From: Symbiodinium natans
Taxonomy: Eukaryota; Sar; Dinophyceae; Suessiales; Symbiodiniaceae
Assembly: GCA_905221605.1 (NCBI GenBank)
Contig: CAJNDS010002558.1
Span: 267,922 to 331,921 of the forward strand
Direction: 5' to 3'
Length of the DNA stretch: 64,000 bases
Notes under the pieces: model-generated
What the model was told of the DNA's origin: nothing
Database searches by the model: none
Seen by the model: the letters and a program-made list of their open reading frames with translations, nothing else
Program-made: the position numbers and the translations under genes
Shown: positions 11,946-22,600 of the stretch, one piece after another
Layout of the letters: each line of letters starts with the position of its first letter
Numbering within the stretch: position 1 is the first letter of the stretch

Positions 11946-12045
11946 TCAAAGCAGAGGAGTCCCCTCCCTACGCGGACAGCTTCGAGGAACTATCAGCTGG
12001 TGGGCCTGCCTCGGCTGCCGGGGTTTAGGCTTTGGGGTTTAGGGT

Positions 12046-12373
12046 TTAGAGTGTGGGGTTTAGGGTTTAGGGTTTAGGGTTAGGGTTTAGGGTTTAGGGT
12101 TTAGGGTGTAGGGTGTAGGGTGTAGGGTTTAGGGTTTAGGGTTTAGGGTTTAGGGTTTAGGGTTTAGGGTTTAGGGTTTAGGGTTTAGGGTTTAGGTTTT
12201 AGGGTTTAGGGTTTAGGGTTTAGGGTTTAGGGTTTAGGGTTTAGGGTTTAGGTTAGGGTTTAGGGTTTAGGGTTTAGGGTTTAGGGTTTAGGGTTTAGGG
12301 TTTAGGGTTTAGGGTTTAGGGTTTAGGGTTTAGGGTTTAGGGTTTAGGGTTTAGGGTTTAGGGTTTAGGGTTT
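12046..12373 (+). repeat. Long TTTAGGG array
   Basis: About 330 bp of TTTAGGG units with a few one-base slips and three TGTAGGG units near the left. Confidence 0.92.
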
Positions 12374-13875
12374 GTACCTGGGGAACCTTAGGGAAGGTTA
12401 GGAAGCCATAAGGGCCTCGGCTGCCGCATCCGCCTCATTGGTAGCCTCCTTGCCTTGCTGCGCCGTGGCGGCCGAAGATGCGGTCGAGCTGGTCGTTGCT
12501 GCTGCGGCGGCGCCTTTCATGGGTTTAGGGTTTAGGGTTTAGGGTTTAGGGTTTAGGGTTTAGGGTTTAGGGTTTAGGGTTTCCGTACTACGCCGCTCTA
12601 TGCTCCTCCCCAGAGGTTCCCCCCTTAAACAACCGTACTTAGGCTTAATGTACCCTAAATTGCCTGAATGGGGGGGGGGGGGGGGAACCTAGGGGGTAGT
12701 AAAGCGGGGGGTAGCACAGTGAATGGGAGGGGGGGGAGGAACCTAGGGGGTAGTAAAGCGGGGGGTAGCACAGGGGAACCCAGAAACATAAAAAATTGGG
12801 GGCCCCTTCAAGTGCTGAAAACCGGGGCGGGGTCGAGTCCTCATCTATTCCCGGGCTCCTAAACAATTCTAGTAAAACCTCCCTAGACGAGGCAAACTGC
12901 CCTGTTATTTAGGGTTTAGGGTTTAGGGTTTCGGGTTTAGGGTTTAGGGTTTGGGGTCACTCTGAGCCGGTGTCTACAAAAGCCCTGCATTTCTCCCACC
13001 TCAGTCCTGCGCTTCTTCCCTCCTAAGCCCTAAATCTCATCGAATGCGCAGCAAACTCTCAACTCACAACCTACCCAAAGACTCCTATGTAGGCTCCCCT
13101 GCCACTAACCCCTAGAAGGAACTACATTGCAGCCTTCAGGTAAACCCTAAACCCTAAACCCTAAACCCTAAACCCTAAACCCTACGTAGACCCTGCAGCC
13201 CCCAAGGCCTCTCGGACCAACGCCTGGGTCCACTCGCATCCGCGTCCTTGTACCATCCGGTCTCTCCAGCACCGTGCGTTGCATGAGGTCCCCACGCACC
13301 GCGGCAATCTCGAGCCTTGCTTTGTAGGGATCTTCTTCGTTGAAATAGGGTTTAGGGTTCAGGGCTTAGGGTTTTGGCCCGTCGGTGAAATTAGGTTTTC
13401 GAGGGTCCGTGGTTAGGGTGTAAGGCCTTAGGTGGGTGGGGGGGTTGGGGGTTGCCCAACTGCTTCTCCGAGTCACTCTTGCAGCCTATATGTAGCGGAA
13501 GTCCGGGACCCGAAACCCAAACCCCACAACCAGCTATGCTCAAATGTTCAAGTGTTCAACCACATCGGAGCTTGGGGGTGCGGGGCTTGGACGTCCATTT
13601 GAAGGTTTGAGTGTTTCGACTTAGGCACATGAGGCTTGTTGATTTTGACCCTAAACCCTGAACCCTAAGCCCAAAACCCTAAGCTCTAAACCCAAAACCC
13701 AAAACCCCAAACCCTAAACCCTAACCCTGAACCCTGCCCCCAAACCCTGAACCCTAAACCCTAGTGCAGTCAAGAAGCCCAAGTGCCTCAAACAGGCGTA
13801 ACTCCTCGGTGCGTTCCATGACGGGATCCGGATTTGTGCGGCTGTCTCTTGAGACACAAGAAACTGCTGCGGTTG

Positions 13876-14029
13876 ATATATACATATACATACATATATA
13901 TATATATATATGACTATATATATATATATATACATGTAGATATATATGTACATGTGCATACATGTATATATCTATATATATATATATATATGAATGTATG
14001 AATATGTGAATACATGTATATGTGTATAT
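13876..14029. repeat. TA/CATA-rich microsatellite, target of the retrotransposon
   Basis: About 150 bp of TA, CATA and TGTA repeats ending in ATAT directly before the 5' LTR. The same kind of sequence resumes after the 3' LTR at 33651, so the retrotransposon inserted into this tract. The open frames here encode only Ile/Tyr/Met repeats. Confidence 0.88.
14026..14029. repeat. Target-site duplication, left copy (ATAT)
   Basis: ATAT lies immediately before the TG of the 5' LTR and again at 33651-33654 after the CA of the 3' LTR. Four bases is within the usual 4-6 bp range for LTR integrases. Because the flank is TA-rich, the exact match could partly be chance. Confidence 0.6.
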
Positions 14030-14323
14030 TGTGAGCAGGTCAAAGCATGCATGGAGTGCTTGCTTAGTGCTAGTGCAGCGTGTTGTTTTCCTTTGCATGT
14101 GTAGTTTTGCAATTCGTAACAATGCCAATGTTTTGGCTCAAGTACCGAGCTTGTGCCTTTGAGCACGGTAGTTTCGTACAGTAGCTCTTAGGTTGCTGTG
14201 CGGTCCGACCGGACGCACTCAGGCGTAGCTGCACAAGTGCTTGAACTCGCGAAGTCGTAAAACAGCGTGGCCGGGCTGTGATTGCATTGGTTTAGTGCAA
14301 GTCCAGTGCTGGTCGACTTCACA
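14030..14323 (+). repeat. 5' LTR
   Basis: 294 bp, TG...CA ends, matching 33357-33650 with no difference that I could find. LTRs supply promoter and polyadenylation signals; I see no TATA box, which is normal for dinoflagellate promoters. It contains a spliced-leader-like sequence at 14123-14142. Confidence 0.93.
14123..14142 (+). promoter_or_regulatory. Spliced-leader-like sequence in the 5' LTR
   Basis: TTTTGGCTCAAG (14131-14142) equals the 3' end of the 22-nt dinoflagellate spliced leader. GCCA lies just upstream, separated by three extra bases (ATG) compared with the leader. Known dinoflagellate mRNAs receive this leader by trans-splicing, and reinserted cDNAs keep relics of it. Whether this is a relic built into the LTR or mimics a leader on element RNA is inference. 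Confidence 0.6.
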
Positions 14324-14325
14324 AT

Positions 14326-14345
14326 TGGGGGCTGTTCTGGGAAAC
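14326..14345 (+). promoter_or_regulatory. Putative primer-binding site
   Basis: TGGGGGCTGTTCTGGG begins two bases after the 5' LTR. The TGG start, complementary to a tRNA CCA end, and the position fit a primer-binding site. I could not assign it to a tRNA. Confidence 0.4.
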
Positions 14346-14393
14346 GTACAGCTCTTGTGCCTACGGCCCGAGTGGGCAAGCATTGCTTTGCTT

Positions 14394-14426
14394 GTCTGTC
14401 GCGGTCCGTGACCTGGACGCGTGGAC
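14394..14426 (+). other. Bulged-G hairpin, copy 1
   Basis: The upper stem TCC/GGA closes the loop GTGACCT. Below it are a bulged G, the GCG/CGC stem, a C-G pair, a bulged T and an outer helix GTCTG/TGGAC with two G-T wobbles. It lies in the leader just before gag. See the covariation finding. Confidence 0.7.
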
Positions 14427-14427
14427 T

Positions 14428-14507
14428 GTGTGCCACGCTTGCGGCCTGTTAACCAAGGCGCGGCGCTTCGTGTGCCACGCCTGCGGCCTGCTAACCAAGG
14501 CGCGGCG
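14428..14507 (+). repeat. Tandem 42-bp repeat with two hairpins before gag
   Basis: Two near-identical units starting at 14428 and 14470 (GTGTGCCACGC then GCGGCCTG, ACCAAGGCGCGGCG). Each holds a hairpin GCG-[G]-CCT / AGGCGC with loop GTTAACCA or GCTAACCA (14441-14461 and 14483-14503). These resemble the other element hairpins in stem and bulge but have a longer loop. The second unit ends at the gag ATG. Confidence 0.7.
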
Positions 14508-15557
14508 ATGTCCGCAGAGGTTGCAGGTCAGGCCGAGGGCGTCACCCTCCTCGAAGCGATCGAGGGTGGTGACGTTCCCTATCCCGAGCGGATGAGCTAC
14601 GTCGCTTGGCTTAAGTGGCGTAGGGAGACCGGCAGTCGTCCGTTGTCCAAGCGGGATGGGGTTAGCACAACGCCAGAGCAGGAGGCGGCTCTCTGGCGAA
14701 AGGTCATGAAGTTCCTCCACGACGCCGAAGGCGAGGACGAGGAGGAAGAGGAAGAAGAAGAGGACTCCGAGCTAGTCCCTGAGGCCTCGGGCGCTGGAGG
14801 CGACAGTCCGCCGCGGGTGGATGTCGGCGCCGCGGCAAGGGAGCTGGCCATGGTCCCTACCGGTGCTGCCTATGTCCCTGCTACGGCACCAGGGTCCCGC
14901 CCGGCGGGACCGTCTGGTCCGCCGTCGACAGCAGGTTCAGTCCCAGGCACCGCAGAGGGCTTGCAGGCGGAGCTGCGCGCGATTTTCCGTCCAGACCAGG
15001 AACCGGTCGCGGACTACTTGACGCGCGTTTCGCGGATAGTCCTCGCGCTCAAAGCGCATGGAGTCACGGTGAGCTCCCGTGACCTTGACGCCTTGAGCAC
15101 CAAAGCCACCCTCCTTGCGGATGAGTTCTCGAAGATAGGCGGGGACTGGCATCCGACAAAGATGGTCCGTCGGCTGCGGACCAGGTTCTCGGTCGCGGCT
15201 TTGCGCGGTGGCGAGGACCCCGAAGACGCAGAGGAGATTCAGCGTGAAATCCAATGCATCGGGGAGCTTATCCTCGCGCTTGGGGGAAAGGAAAGCTCGA
15301 GCCAAGAGAAGGTTGTGTTGAGCCGTGGGGCCGCGTCCCCGCTCCCCGACTGCAGTTTGGACCAGGTTTGCACAAGGCCAGGTGGCCGCGGCCCGTGTCC
15401 TGGGCGTGACGGACGACGATTCCCCTTTGCGCGCAAAGCTCGCGGCGCTGGAGATGGAGATAGAAGCCCTGAAGCGAGGTTCAGACGGCGGAGGTTCGCA
15501 GACCGGGTCCCAAAACCCGGCGGGCGATTTCGCCGCCGCACTCGCCGCCCAAACTGA
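14508..15557 (+). CDS. Gag, N-terminal part (frame 1 of 3)
   Basis: ATG at 14508 is the first good start after the leader; the open frame extends upstream, but only through the 42-bp repeats. The product starts MSAEVAGQAEG and has a conserved-looking YPERMSYVAWLKWRRETG segment, then an acidic run of about 14 Asp/Glu residues near residue 80, a Pro/Ala/Gly-rich linker, and a helical region with FRPDQEPVADYLTRVSRIV. This is typical of Gag matrix-like regions in general build, but I cannot assign a named domain. Protein-like composition appears to pass to the +1 frame somewhere near 15320-15370; the Arg-rich end of this frame to 15557 is probably not genuine. A structured hairpin sits at 15387-15408, next to that switch. 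Confidence 0.6.
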   Translation: MSAEVAGQAEGVTLLEAIEGGDVPYPERMSYVAWLKWRRETGSRPLSKRDGVSTTPEQEAALWRKVMKFLHDAEGEDEEEEEEEEDSELVPEASGAGGDSPPRVDVGAAARELAMVPTGAAYVPATAPGSRPAGPSGPPSTAGSVPGTAEGLQAELRAIFRPDQEPVADYLTRVSRIVLALKAHGVTVSSRDLDALSTKATLLADEFSKIGGDWHPTKMVRRLRTRFSVAALRGGEDPEDAEEIQREIQCIGELILALGGKESSSQEKVVLSRGAASPLPDCSLDQVCTRPGGRGPCPGRDGRRFPFARKARGAGDGDRSPEARFRRRRFADRVPKPGGRFRRRTRRPN

Positions 15558-16269
15558 AGCGCTGAAAGAAGCGTTAGCGCAAAGGGGCGGGCAAAGCTCC
15601 ATAACGACGGTCAAAACTGACCTCACGTGGCCGACGCTGACCGACGACAAGTCGGACGCGCGAGACGTTGTCCTGTTCTACGAGGAGTTCGAGGACGTCT
15701 GCGCGCTCGCCAACAACTGTCGCGGTATGAGTGCGCGCGAGAAGCTGCTAGCGCTACGCGGGCGCTGCCGCGGCTCGCGCATGAAGACGTACACGAACGC
15801 CTACCGCGCAGCGTGGAAGTCGGGAGAGGTTCTCTCCGACCCACAGGCAGTGTACGACCGCATCAAGAACAAGCACTTGATGTTCGGGGAATCGCGGGAG
15901 GAAAGAGAAGTCCGCGTGGATGGTGAGCATGCCTCCCTCGCTAAGGGCAAGCTCACAGGCCACCAATTCGAGCCTTTGTTTGAGGCGTCGATCGCGGACC
16001 TTGAGGCGGTGGGTCTCGGGAAGACCCCACGAGAGTTGTACCTCTCGTACCTCCGCAAGATGCCCCCGTATCTCCAAAAGGAGATACGTAACGACAAGCG
16101 ATTGTGGCCCGGCGACCCCAAGGACGGCGGGCTGAGAGGGCCGCAGACTTGGGAGGAGAGCCACAAGGTCGTCTTGGAGTACGAACAGAGGGAAGCAGCG
16201 CACCGTGCTGTTTCCAATTTGTGTACTCCACGACCGGCTCTCCAAGCGCGGACCCGTCGGTCGCGCTAG
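15325..16269 (+). CDS. Gag, capsid-like part (frame 2 of 3)
   Basis: This frame carries a helical LRAKLAALEMEIEALKRG coiled-coil-like stretch, then the segment from WPTLTDDKSDARDVVLFYEEFEDVCAL through KNKHLMFGESREEREV and FEPLFEASIADLEAVGLGKTPRELYLSYLRKMPPYLQKEI. The alternation of helices, the W-P start and the placement before the zinc fingers match the capsid-like region of Ty3/gypsy Gag proteins (inference from layout; sequence identity is not obvious). The first residues before about 15370 and the last 15 after about 16225 look non-native, so it is joined to neighbouring frames by an inserted base at the start (+1) and a lost base at the end (-1). Confidence 0.6.
   Translation: MGPRPRSPTAVWTRFAQGQVAAARVLGVTDDDSPLRAKLAALEMEIEALKRGSDGGGSQTGSQNPAGDFAAALAAQTEALKEALAQRGGQSSITTVKTDLTWPTLTDDKSDARDVVLFYEEFEDVCALANNCRGMSAREKLLALRGRCRGSRMKTYTNAYRAAWKSGEVLSDPQAVYDRIKNKHLMFGESREEREVRVDGEHASLAKGKLTGHQFEPLFEASIADLEAVGLGKTPRELYLSYLRKMPPYLQKEIRNDKRLWPGDPKDGGLRGPQTWEESHKVVLEYEQREAAHRAVSNLCTPRPALQARTRRSR
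15387..15408 (+). other. Bulged-G hairpin, copy 4 (in gag)
   Basis: CGCG-[G]-CCC, loop GTGTCCT, GGGCGTG. The pair next to the bulge is C-G here, where other copies have G-C, T-A or A-T. Confidence 0.6.
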
Positions 16270-16697
16270 CCGAGGCTCAGAAGGAGATTCGGAGCCTCAA
16301 GGCCGCCGCTAAGGCCGCTGCGAAGGGAGCAGCTGCCGCGGCCAAGGCTGGCGCGGATCAGACGTTTGCCGCTGCGTCGAAGGGAGCTGGCAAAGGGGCG
16401 GACAAGAAGATCTGCTTCCACTTTCGCGACCACGGGAATTGCCCGAAAGGGGATGCCTGCCCGTTCAGCCACGACAAGGAGCTTCGCAGAAAAGCTCTCG
16501 CGGCTAAGAAGGGTGACCAAACCTTTGCCACGGCGAAAGGCAAGGGCAAAGGGAAGGGAGGTGGCAAGGCAAAGGCCAGCGCTAAGCCTAAGGCTGCGGC
16601 CAAAGGCGCGGCAAAGCCACCAGGCACTGTTTGCCCCTTTTTCTCCAAGAATGGGTCGTGCAAAAAGGAGCCAGCTGCGACATGGTCCACAATCTGA
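16104..16697 (+). CDS. Gag, nucleocapsid-like part with CCCH zinc fingers (frame 3 of 3)
   Basis: Genuine coding probably begins near 16225. The sequence is Ala/Lys-rich (helical, then GKGKGKGGGKAKA-type basic repeats), as expected for RNA binding. It contains one complete CCCH finger, C-x8-C-x5-C-x3-H, in CFHFRDHGNCPKGDACPFSH. A second finger starts (CPFFSKNGSCKK) but the frame then leaves the pattern and stops at 16697. In the -1 frame the next residues are GASCDMVH, which supply the missing Cys and His with exact spacing. Ordinary Gag uses CCHC knuckles, so CCCH fingers are unusual. They are known as RNA-binding modules in host proteins. Confidence 0.7.
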   Translation: MARRPQGRRAERAADLGGEPQGRLGVRTEGSSAPCCFQFVYSTTGSPSADPSVALAEAQKEIRSLKAAAKAAAKGAAAAAKAGADQTFAAASKGAGKGADKKICFHFRDHGNCPKGDACPFSHDKELRRKALAAKKGDQTFATAKGKGKGKGGGKAKASAKPKAAAKGAAKPPGTVCPFFSKNGSCKKEPAATWSTI

Positions 16698-19600
16698 CGA
16701 CCTCAGGAGGGACGCCGGCCTTGCCTGCCAACTGGGCCGCGCCCTCCGGGGCTTCCATGTCCAACCCCTTCGCCGCGTTCAGCGTCCAGATAGGCAGCTC
16801 AGGCGTCCAGGCAGGCGTCTCAGGAGCCGCAGGACGCGCCGCGGTGCAGCAGCACGCGCTTCCGTTGAGCAAGGGTGGGCGGGACAAGTTCGCCACCCTG
16901 GACGATTTGCCGAAGGACTGGTGGAACCTGGCGGACAACGAGCCAGGAGGCTACCAGTACAGAACGGTAGTCCAGGTGCTCGACCGTAAGGTCGAGTGCA
17001 TGCTCGACGGATGCGCCGGCGCGAACCACGTAACCGAGGAACTTGTGGTGGGCATGATGAACCGGGCTGCAGAGCTGGGGATCGGTACCGAAGATCCCGG
17101 CTTCCCGGTCGTGAGACTCGAGAAGTGGGTCCACCCCGAATATGTGCATGGCATTGCTTCGGGAGCCCCCGTTCCTCTGAAGGGGGCAGCAGTCTTGCGC
17201 GTCACGCTGCTGGAAGGCAGGACGGCGGACGACTGTCGCCCCAACACTGAAATTTTCGTGCGATGCAAAATCGCGGCCAGGGGGACGTCCGATTGGCACG
17301 GACTGATCCTCGGCGGCAGAGCATTGGACTGCGCCGGAAGGATGGGCCTGGGCTTCAGGCCGGGTCCCGACTTTCACGTTCTCGACACGCTGGGAATCAG
17401 AATGCCCAGGTGCGAGGATCACAGCAAGACCCGGAAGGCCAGGGCCTACGCCTTCGAAGCGCGGTTGTCGAGCCTGGACGACGCGTCATGCACCGAGCCT
17501 GGGGGCGGAAGCCGGGAACTCCTCCGCTACGACGGGGAAGAGCCTCTCGAGCTCTCGCCAGGCGACGGGGTGCTGGTGCCTGTCGTGCGAGAGCAAGGAG
17601 TCTCCGCAGAGGGATCCCTGTCCGAGGTAGTGCTTCCGGTGGAGTGCGGGGTCGAGGCCGTACCAGGCCTTTGGCCCACAGGAGAGGGAAAGGGGTTTGT
17701 GTTGCTCGCAGCCCAAGAGTGCGATCACTCTCTCCAGCCGGGCGAGGTTGTTGCGGAAGTGCGTTCCGGCCTCGTTAGCACTGCGGCCTGTGGTTGTGGC
17801 GCGGTTGAGACGGTGTTCGAGTCGGAGCCGTCTCCGCAGGCATGTGCGGATTGTGGGGTCGCCGTTGCATCGGTTGACCACGACCCGTGCTTTGCTTGCG
17901 GGTCCGCGTCCAGGGCCGCGGCAAGAAGCTTCCAAGGTTGTTCCTCGTGTGCGCGGTCCTTTGGGCGGCTGCGTACCGGCGCCAGGATCGGTGTGCTATC
18001 GGTCCTTGCTGCGGTGACTGTGCTCGCTTCGGTGTGGGGCGGGAGCGGCCCAGTTGGGCGCCCTGTTGAGGAGCCTGGAGTGCTTTCTTGCTTGGACCAC
18101 CTTCCAAGCGTCGACAGCTGGTGGGAGGCGCCAGGTGGTTACGCGTCTGTGTGGGGTAGGCGCCCTGCGCAGCGAGACCTTGGGACCCTGGCGGTCGAGA
18201 AGGCGCCTTACGAAACGTGCTTGCTTCAGCGCGTAGGTGAGGCGTGGCGTCTCTGGGACACGAGGGATTTGCGTGTGGCGGAAAGCGTTGCGTGTAGCGA
18301 TGAAGTTCCCGTCACCGAACGCCTCGCGGTCTTCAGGACGCGCAAGGGGCCACGCTGGGCTGGCTGGCGTGCGGGATCGGCCACGGCTGGAAGAGGCGCA
18401 AGTGATGCTGTGCGCCCAGCAGACGCGGTCGATACGGCGCGCTGCCCGAGCTATCATATCGTGGAGAGCTGGGACATCGAGAAGATGATCGAAGAACCTC
18501 CAACGGACTACTATTATGAGAAGCTCGCGGCAGATATGCGCGCCCGGCATCCTAAAGCGTGCCCGCACCTCCTCGACCACCTCGTTTCCTTAGAGGGTTT
18601 CCTAGATAAGTCAATCTTGTTTGGCTTCTCCTTTGGAATCAGCAAGGCCGAAGTTTGTGTCTCCAAAGGCAAGCTCCTGGGACACAACATTGGGCGGGAC
18701 GGGAGTTCGCCTGACGAAGAGCGTTGTCAGGCGGTGATTGACTTTCCCCCGCTCTGGGAGAAGCTTCACATTCAGCAATTTTTGGGTTGCGCAAACTGGT
18801 TGCGCGGCTACCTGCCTGTTGAGTATGGGCACGCAGCCAAGATTTTAGGGCAGTGGCAGAAGCCAGGCGCCGTCTTTCCTGAAGGCGGGCTGGGCTCAGC
18901 CGCCACCGAGGGTTGCAAAGCCTTTAAAGCGATTAAGCGCATGATGCAGAATCGCATCAATTTGGCTACCTTCGACGAGGCCTCTGCTGCGGATGGGTCA
19001 TGTCCCCTTGAGCAGATCGCGGATGCGTCGGGCATCGCGGTAGGGGGCAGCGTCGTGCAGATGACGCGTGACTTGAGTCAGCTCAAGGTGCTTATGACGC
19101 ACTCGAAGAGCTTGACCCCCGCGCAGCAGAACTGGCCGCCCTTGATACAGGAGGCGTTCGCCCAGCTCGAGGTAAAGCGGGCGACACGCCGCATGTTTGG
19201 CTCTATTCGGACTCTGTGTTGGACAGATCATGCCAACCTTACCCGAGCGCAAACATCGGACATCGGAATGGATCCGAAGCTCGTCCGGTGGGTTGCAGAA
19301 ATCCTTATGGATGGGTCTGAAATAAGGAGCCTTAGCGGTCGCTCAGCGACGCTGGGTGACAGTTTTAGCCGCAATCCCAAGGATCGGGATGCGCTCCTTG
19401 CGGCGAGGACGAAAGACCTCGAGGGCCTTTCGGGCCAACTCCGAGGATTCGACCTGGACCAGTACCTCGGAGAGGGTACTGAGGGTGACGGACCAGTGCC
19501 CTGGGCGGTCGGGAACGACGCCGTCCCAGAGCCTGCGGGCCGTGTCCAGGCCGCGGCTGTGCCGATGTGCGTCGTCGCGGCCCTTCCGGTGCGCGTCATG

Positions 19601-22600
19601 GTTGTCTTTGACTATGCGCGTTGGAAAGAGCAGGACGCAGAGCTGACTGAGATCAGGCGCGTCTTCCAAGCGAGCCTCCCTGGAGTTTCTGTGGCTGTCA
19701 GGGGTTGTTGGGGTCCGTTTGAGGATACCGACGGGCTTGCCTCGCATTTTGATTGCGGGGCCGGCAGGCTCGCAGGGACCAAGAAGATCAAGCGGATCAG
19801 GGTCGACTTGCTCACTTCGTGTGCCAAGGTTCTTAGGGAAGCTTCGGGGTTTCGTCCGCAGTTCCTCATAGGACTTGGGCAAGGCGGGCTGGTCACAGCC
19901 GTCCTTAGGTGGCCTTTGGTTGTTGAGCTCACGCTCCAAGCAAGGAACCTGCAGCGCAAAGAAGCTAGGGCTGTAGGAGAGGCTTGGGCAGGCATCAAGG
20001 CTATCTGGGCGGTGCGGCCACGCCTTTGGCGCACGCAGCAAGGCCACTTGGAAGTGGCCGAGGCTTGTCCGGAACTCAAGAAGGATTTTCCGGAGCCTCC
20101 CCTGCGAGGTTTTGGGATCGTAGGGAAGCAGGCATTGGGGGCGGAGGTTCTGCGGTCCTTGAGGCTGGACGCGGTTCGTTCCATCGATGATGCCAGCATT
20201 AGAGGGATGCTGGACGAACCGTCGCGACCCCTCTGGGACCATGAGGGTCTATGCATCTGCGGCAAGCGGACCTACCTGTTTTCTCGCTGCCCCGCCTGCA
20301 TCGAGAAAGAGGCAGTCGATACCTCGGTGGAGATAGCCGAGCGGGAGGAGCTCGAACCTCCGCTTGAGGGCGACCTTGAGGCCCATGAGGTGGGCCTAGA
20401 GGTCAACTCCGTCCTTGCGACCTTGGATAGGACAGGAGGTTTGTTTAGGGTTGGGTCCTCAACCATCCAGCAATGGGCGGTAGGGTTCAGGACTACGCCC
20501 AAGGATGCTCCCGTTCCCACAGCATATGGCATGCTGAGTGGGAAGATATGGAAGAAGGGCCATTCCACGAAGCTCAGCCTCGGCTCCCAGCACAAGGATC
20601 TTTCCAAGTGGGGCGATGTGAAGCCTTACTGGACCACATGGGTGGTTAGAGAAGATGGTGCTGTGGTGGCGGGGCACAACTGCTCGCCCCTGGATGCGGT
20701 TCAGGGCGACATCGTCGTGCATTGGTCGTCAGTGGTGAACTGGCACGGCCACAGACACGTCGTGAATGAGCAGTGCGAAGTGCTCTGGAGGTCTAAGGGC
20801 AAAGAGGTTGCCTTAGACCCCTCCTTCGGCAAGCTGATAGCCCTTGTGGGTAGGGTTACTCAGGTCATTGGCTGGCGGGCAACCGGAGAAGCCTCGGATC
20901 CCCGCAGTTCTACCCGGCAGGCGTCAAGGGTCCTTGCTCAATTCTCTGCGTCCAATGAGGGCGTAGAAGGGCATTGGACCGCGGGCGCTATCAGTCGCGG
21001 GAAGAATGCCAATGAGTGCAAGCCGAAGGATAGAGTTTTGGCGTTTATGGGTGAGGAGCACAAGGGCCCTGCAGTGGTTCTAGAGCTCGTCAGCCATAGC
21101 CCCATCCTGTGCATTTGGGACCATTCCTCAACCAAGGTCAAGGTCGAGTTTAAGGGCGGTGTTCAGTCTTTGAGCCTGATCGCGGAGGAGGACGAAAATC
21201 GTCGTGAGCAGCTTGCGGTCGAAGCAAGGGACGCGGCGAACATTTCGGAGTTCCGAGTCACGGGATCCCTTCGTACGGCGTGGTACGAGGGCCAGCGGCG
21301 CGATCCCTCATTGGCGGGCTCGATTCGCAAGCCGGAGCCGCCGATGGTGATATCCGGAGACGGGTTGCTGGAGCGCGAGGTGACCCTCAGGACGGGTCAA
21401 ACCGTCGTCGTCCCAGTGGTTCCCAACGGGGCTGCGGGCGCGAATGGGGTGACCTGGCGCCGCGCCTGCTACAATTCAGTCCACTGTGGAGTCCTTGGGG
21501 CCCATAGGTCTGCTGAGGTTACCATCAAGCTGCTAGAGAGGGCAGTCTGGTGGCCCGACTTAGAAAAAGATGTGCGGACCTGGGTCGCCAAATGTCTCGC
21601 TTGCATTAAGGGCCGCTCTCGGCCGACGAAGGTCGAGGCTCGTGCGGTCAAATGTGGCGCCGAGACATGCTGGCAGGAAGTCAGCGTGGACTGTGAAGGC
21701 CCGAACCGAGAGGACAGGGAAGGGCATAGGTACTCGCTTACGTACTTCGATTGCCTCAGTCATGCTGTCCTCCTCGAGCCGATGAGGTCTCTGACTCATG
21801 CTGAAGTCAGGAGGGCGTTCGTGCGCTGTGTGCTTCGCAGCAGGACGATCCCGAGCCTCATCAGGTCGGATAGAGGGCCAGAGTTCAAGAATGCGCTCAT
21901 GGCAGAACTCAGCGCTATGCTTGGGACCGAGTGGCGGTTCAGCGCGCCCTTGCGGCCTTGTGAGTTGGGCGCAAACGAGCGAGTCCACCAAGAAGTTCAA
22001 AAGGTGCTGGGGGCGGTCGTCAGGCAAGTCGGCGCCTCCCTTTCCGAAGCTTGGTCGGATTGGCTCGTGGTGGCGGAGTACGTCATAGACAACACTCCGG
22101 GACCCCACGGGTATACCCCGAGGGACCTAGAGCGGAGCTGGTCGCTCGCTCTACCACTTGAAAAGGACGTCCTGCGAGACGCCTTGCAGTTTGAACCCAT
22201 CTCTGATTGGGCTCGGAGCCAGTTCAAACAGTTCTCGGAGCTAGCTGCTGCGGTCCGAGAGCACTGGACGCGGTCTTCAGAAGCGCGGGCGAAACTTGCA
22301 AATCGCCATAGGCGCACTGTGGACCTTAAACCAGGCGACCGAGTGGTCTGGAACGCTCCGAGGGCCCGCTCAGAGGGGGCGGGGCGTGTGCCTTGGAAAC
22401 CGGGTCTGACCGGCCCCTGGCGCGTGTTGGAAGTCAAGGGCCACAGGCTCACCTTGGAGCCCGTGTCGATGGAGTCGGGGGGTACTTCTTCCGCCCGGCG
22501 CGGCCCGATGGAGGCGCACGCAGAAGACTGCATTCTTGTTCCTGCGGATGCAGATGGCGCGGAATCCCGCGAGCCGGTCGTCTTTGAAGACGATGAAACC

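Larger units (their letters stand above)
8551..13875. repeat. Interstitial telomere-repeat region, left block 3
   Basis: No supportable gene. Telomere-type tracts occur at 8551-8603, 8728-8775, 9296-9327, 9640-9720, 9816-10118 (long), 10242-10292, 10571-10640, 10742-10800, 11066-11118, 11595-11665, 11857-11908, 12046-12373 (long), 12522-12582, 12908-12955 and 13141-13185. A TA microsatellite is at 10883-10930, a C tract at 10157-10168 and a G tract near 12669-12686. The region 12690-12780 holds two copies of a GGGGGGAACCTAGGGGGTAG unit. The open frame 11390-11596 has no recognisable features and I do not call it. Confidence 0.8.

Noticed and set aside
13714-14166. Minus-strand frames rich in Tyr, Ile and Met
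   Set aside because: Readings of the TA/CATA microsatellite running into the LTR.
14326-14345. Assignment of the primer-binding site to a specific tRNA
   Set aside because: The sequence after TGG does not give a T-arm pattern I could match, so only a putative site is listed.
19860-19900. Alpha/beta-hydrolase active site in Pol (GLGQGG)
   Set aside because: No Ser, Cys or Asp nucleophile at the elbow and no convincing Asp/His partners.
19343-20265. Long minus-strand frames opposite pol (up to about 300 codons), and similar ones at 14937-15650, 21560-22533, 23657-24439 and 27134-28252
   Set aside because: GC-rich coding DNA gives open antisense frames; they lack domains and are shadows of the sense frame.
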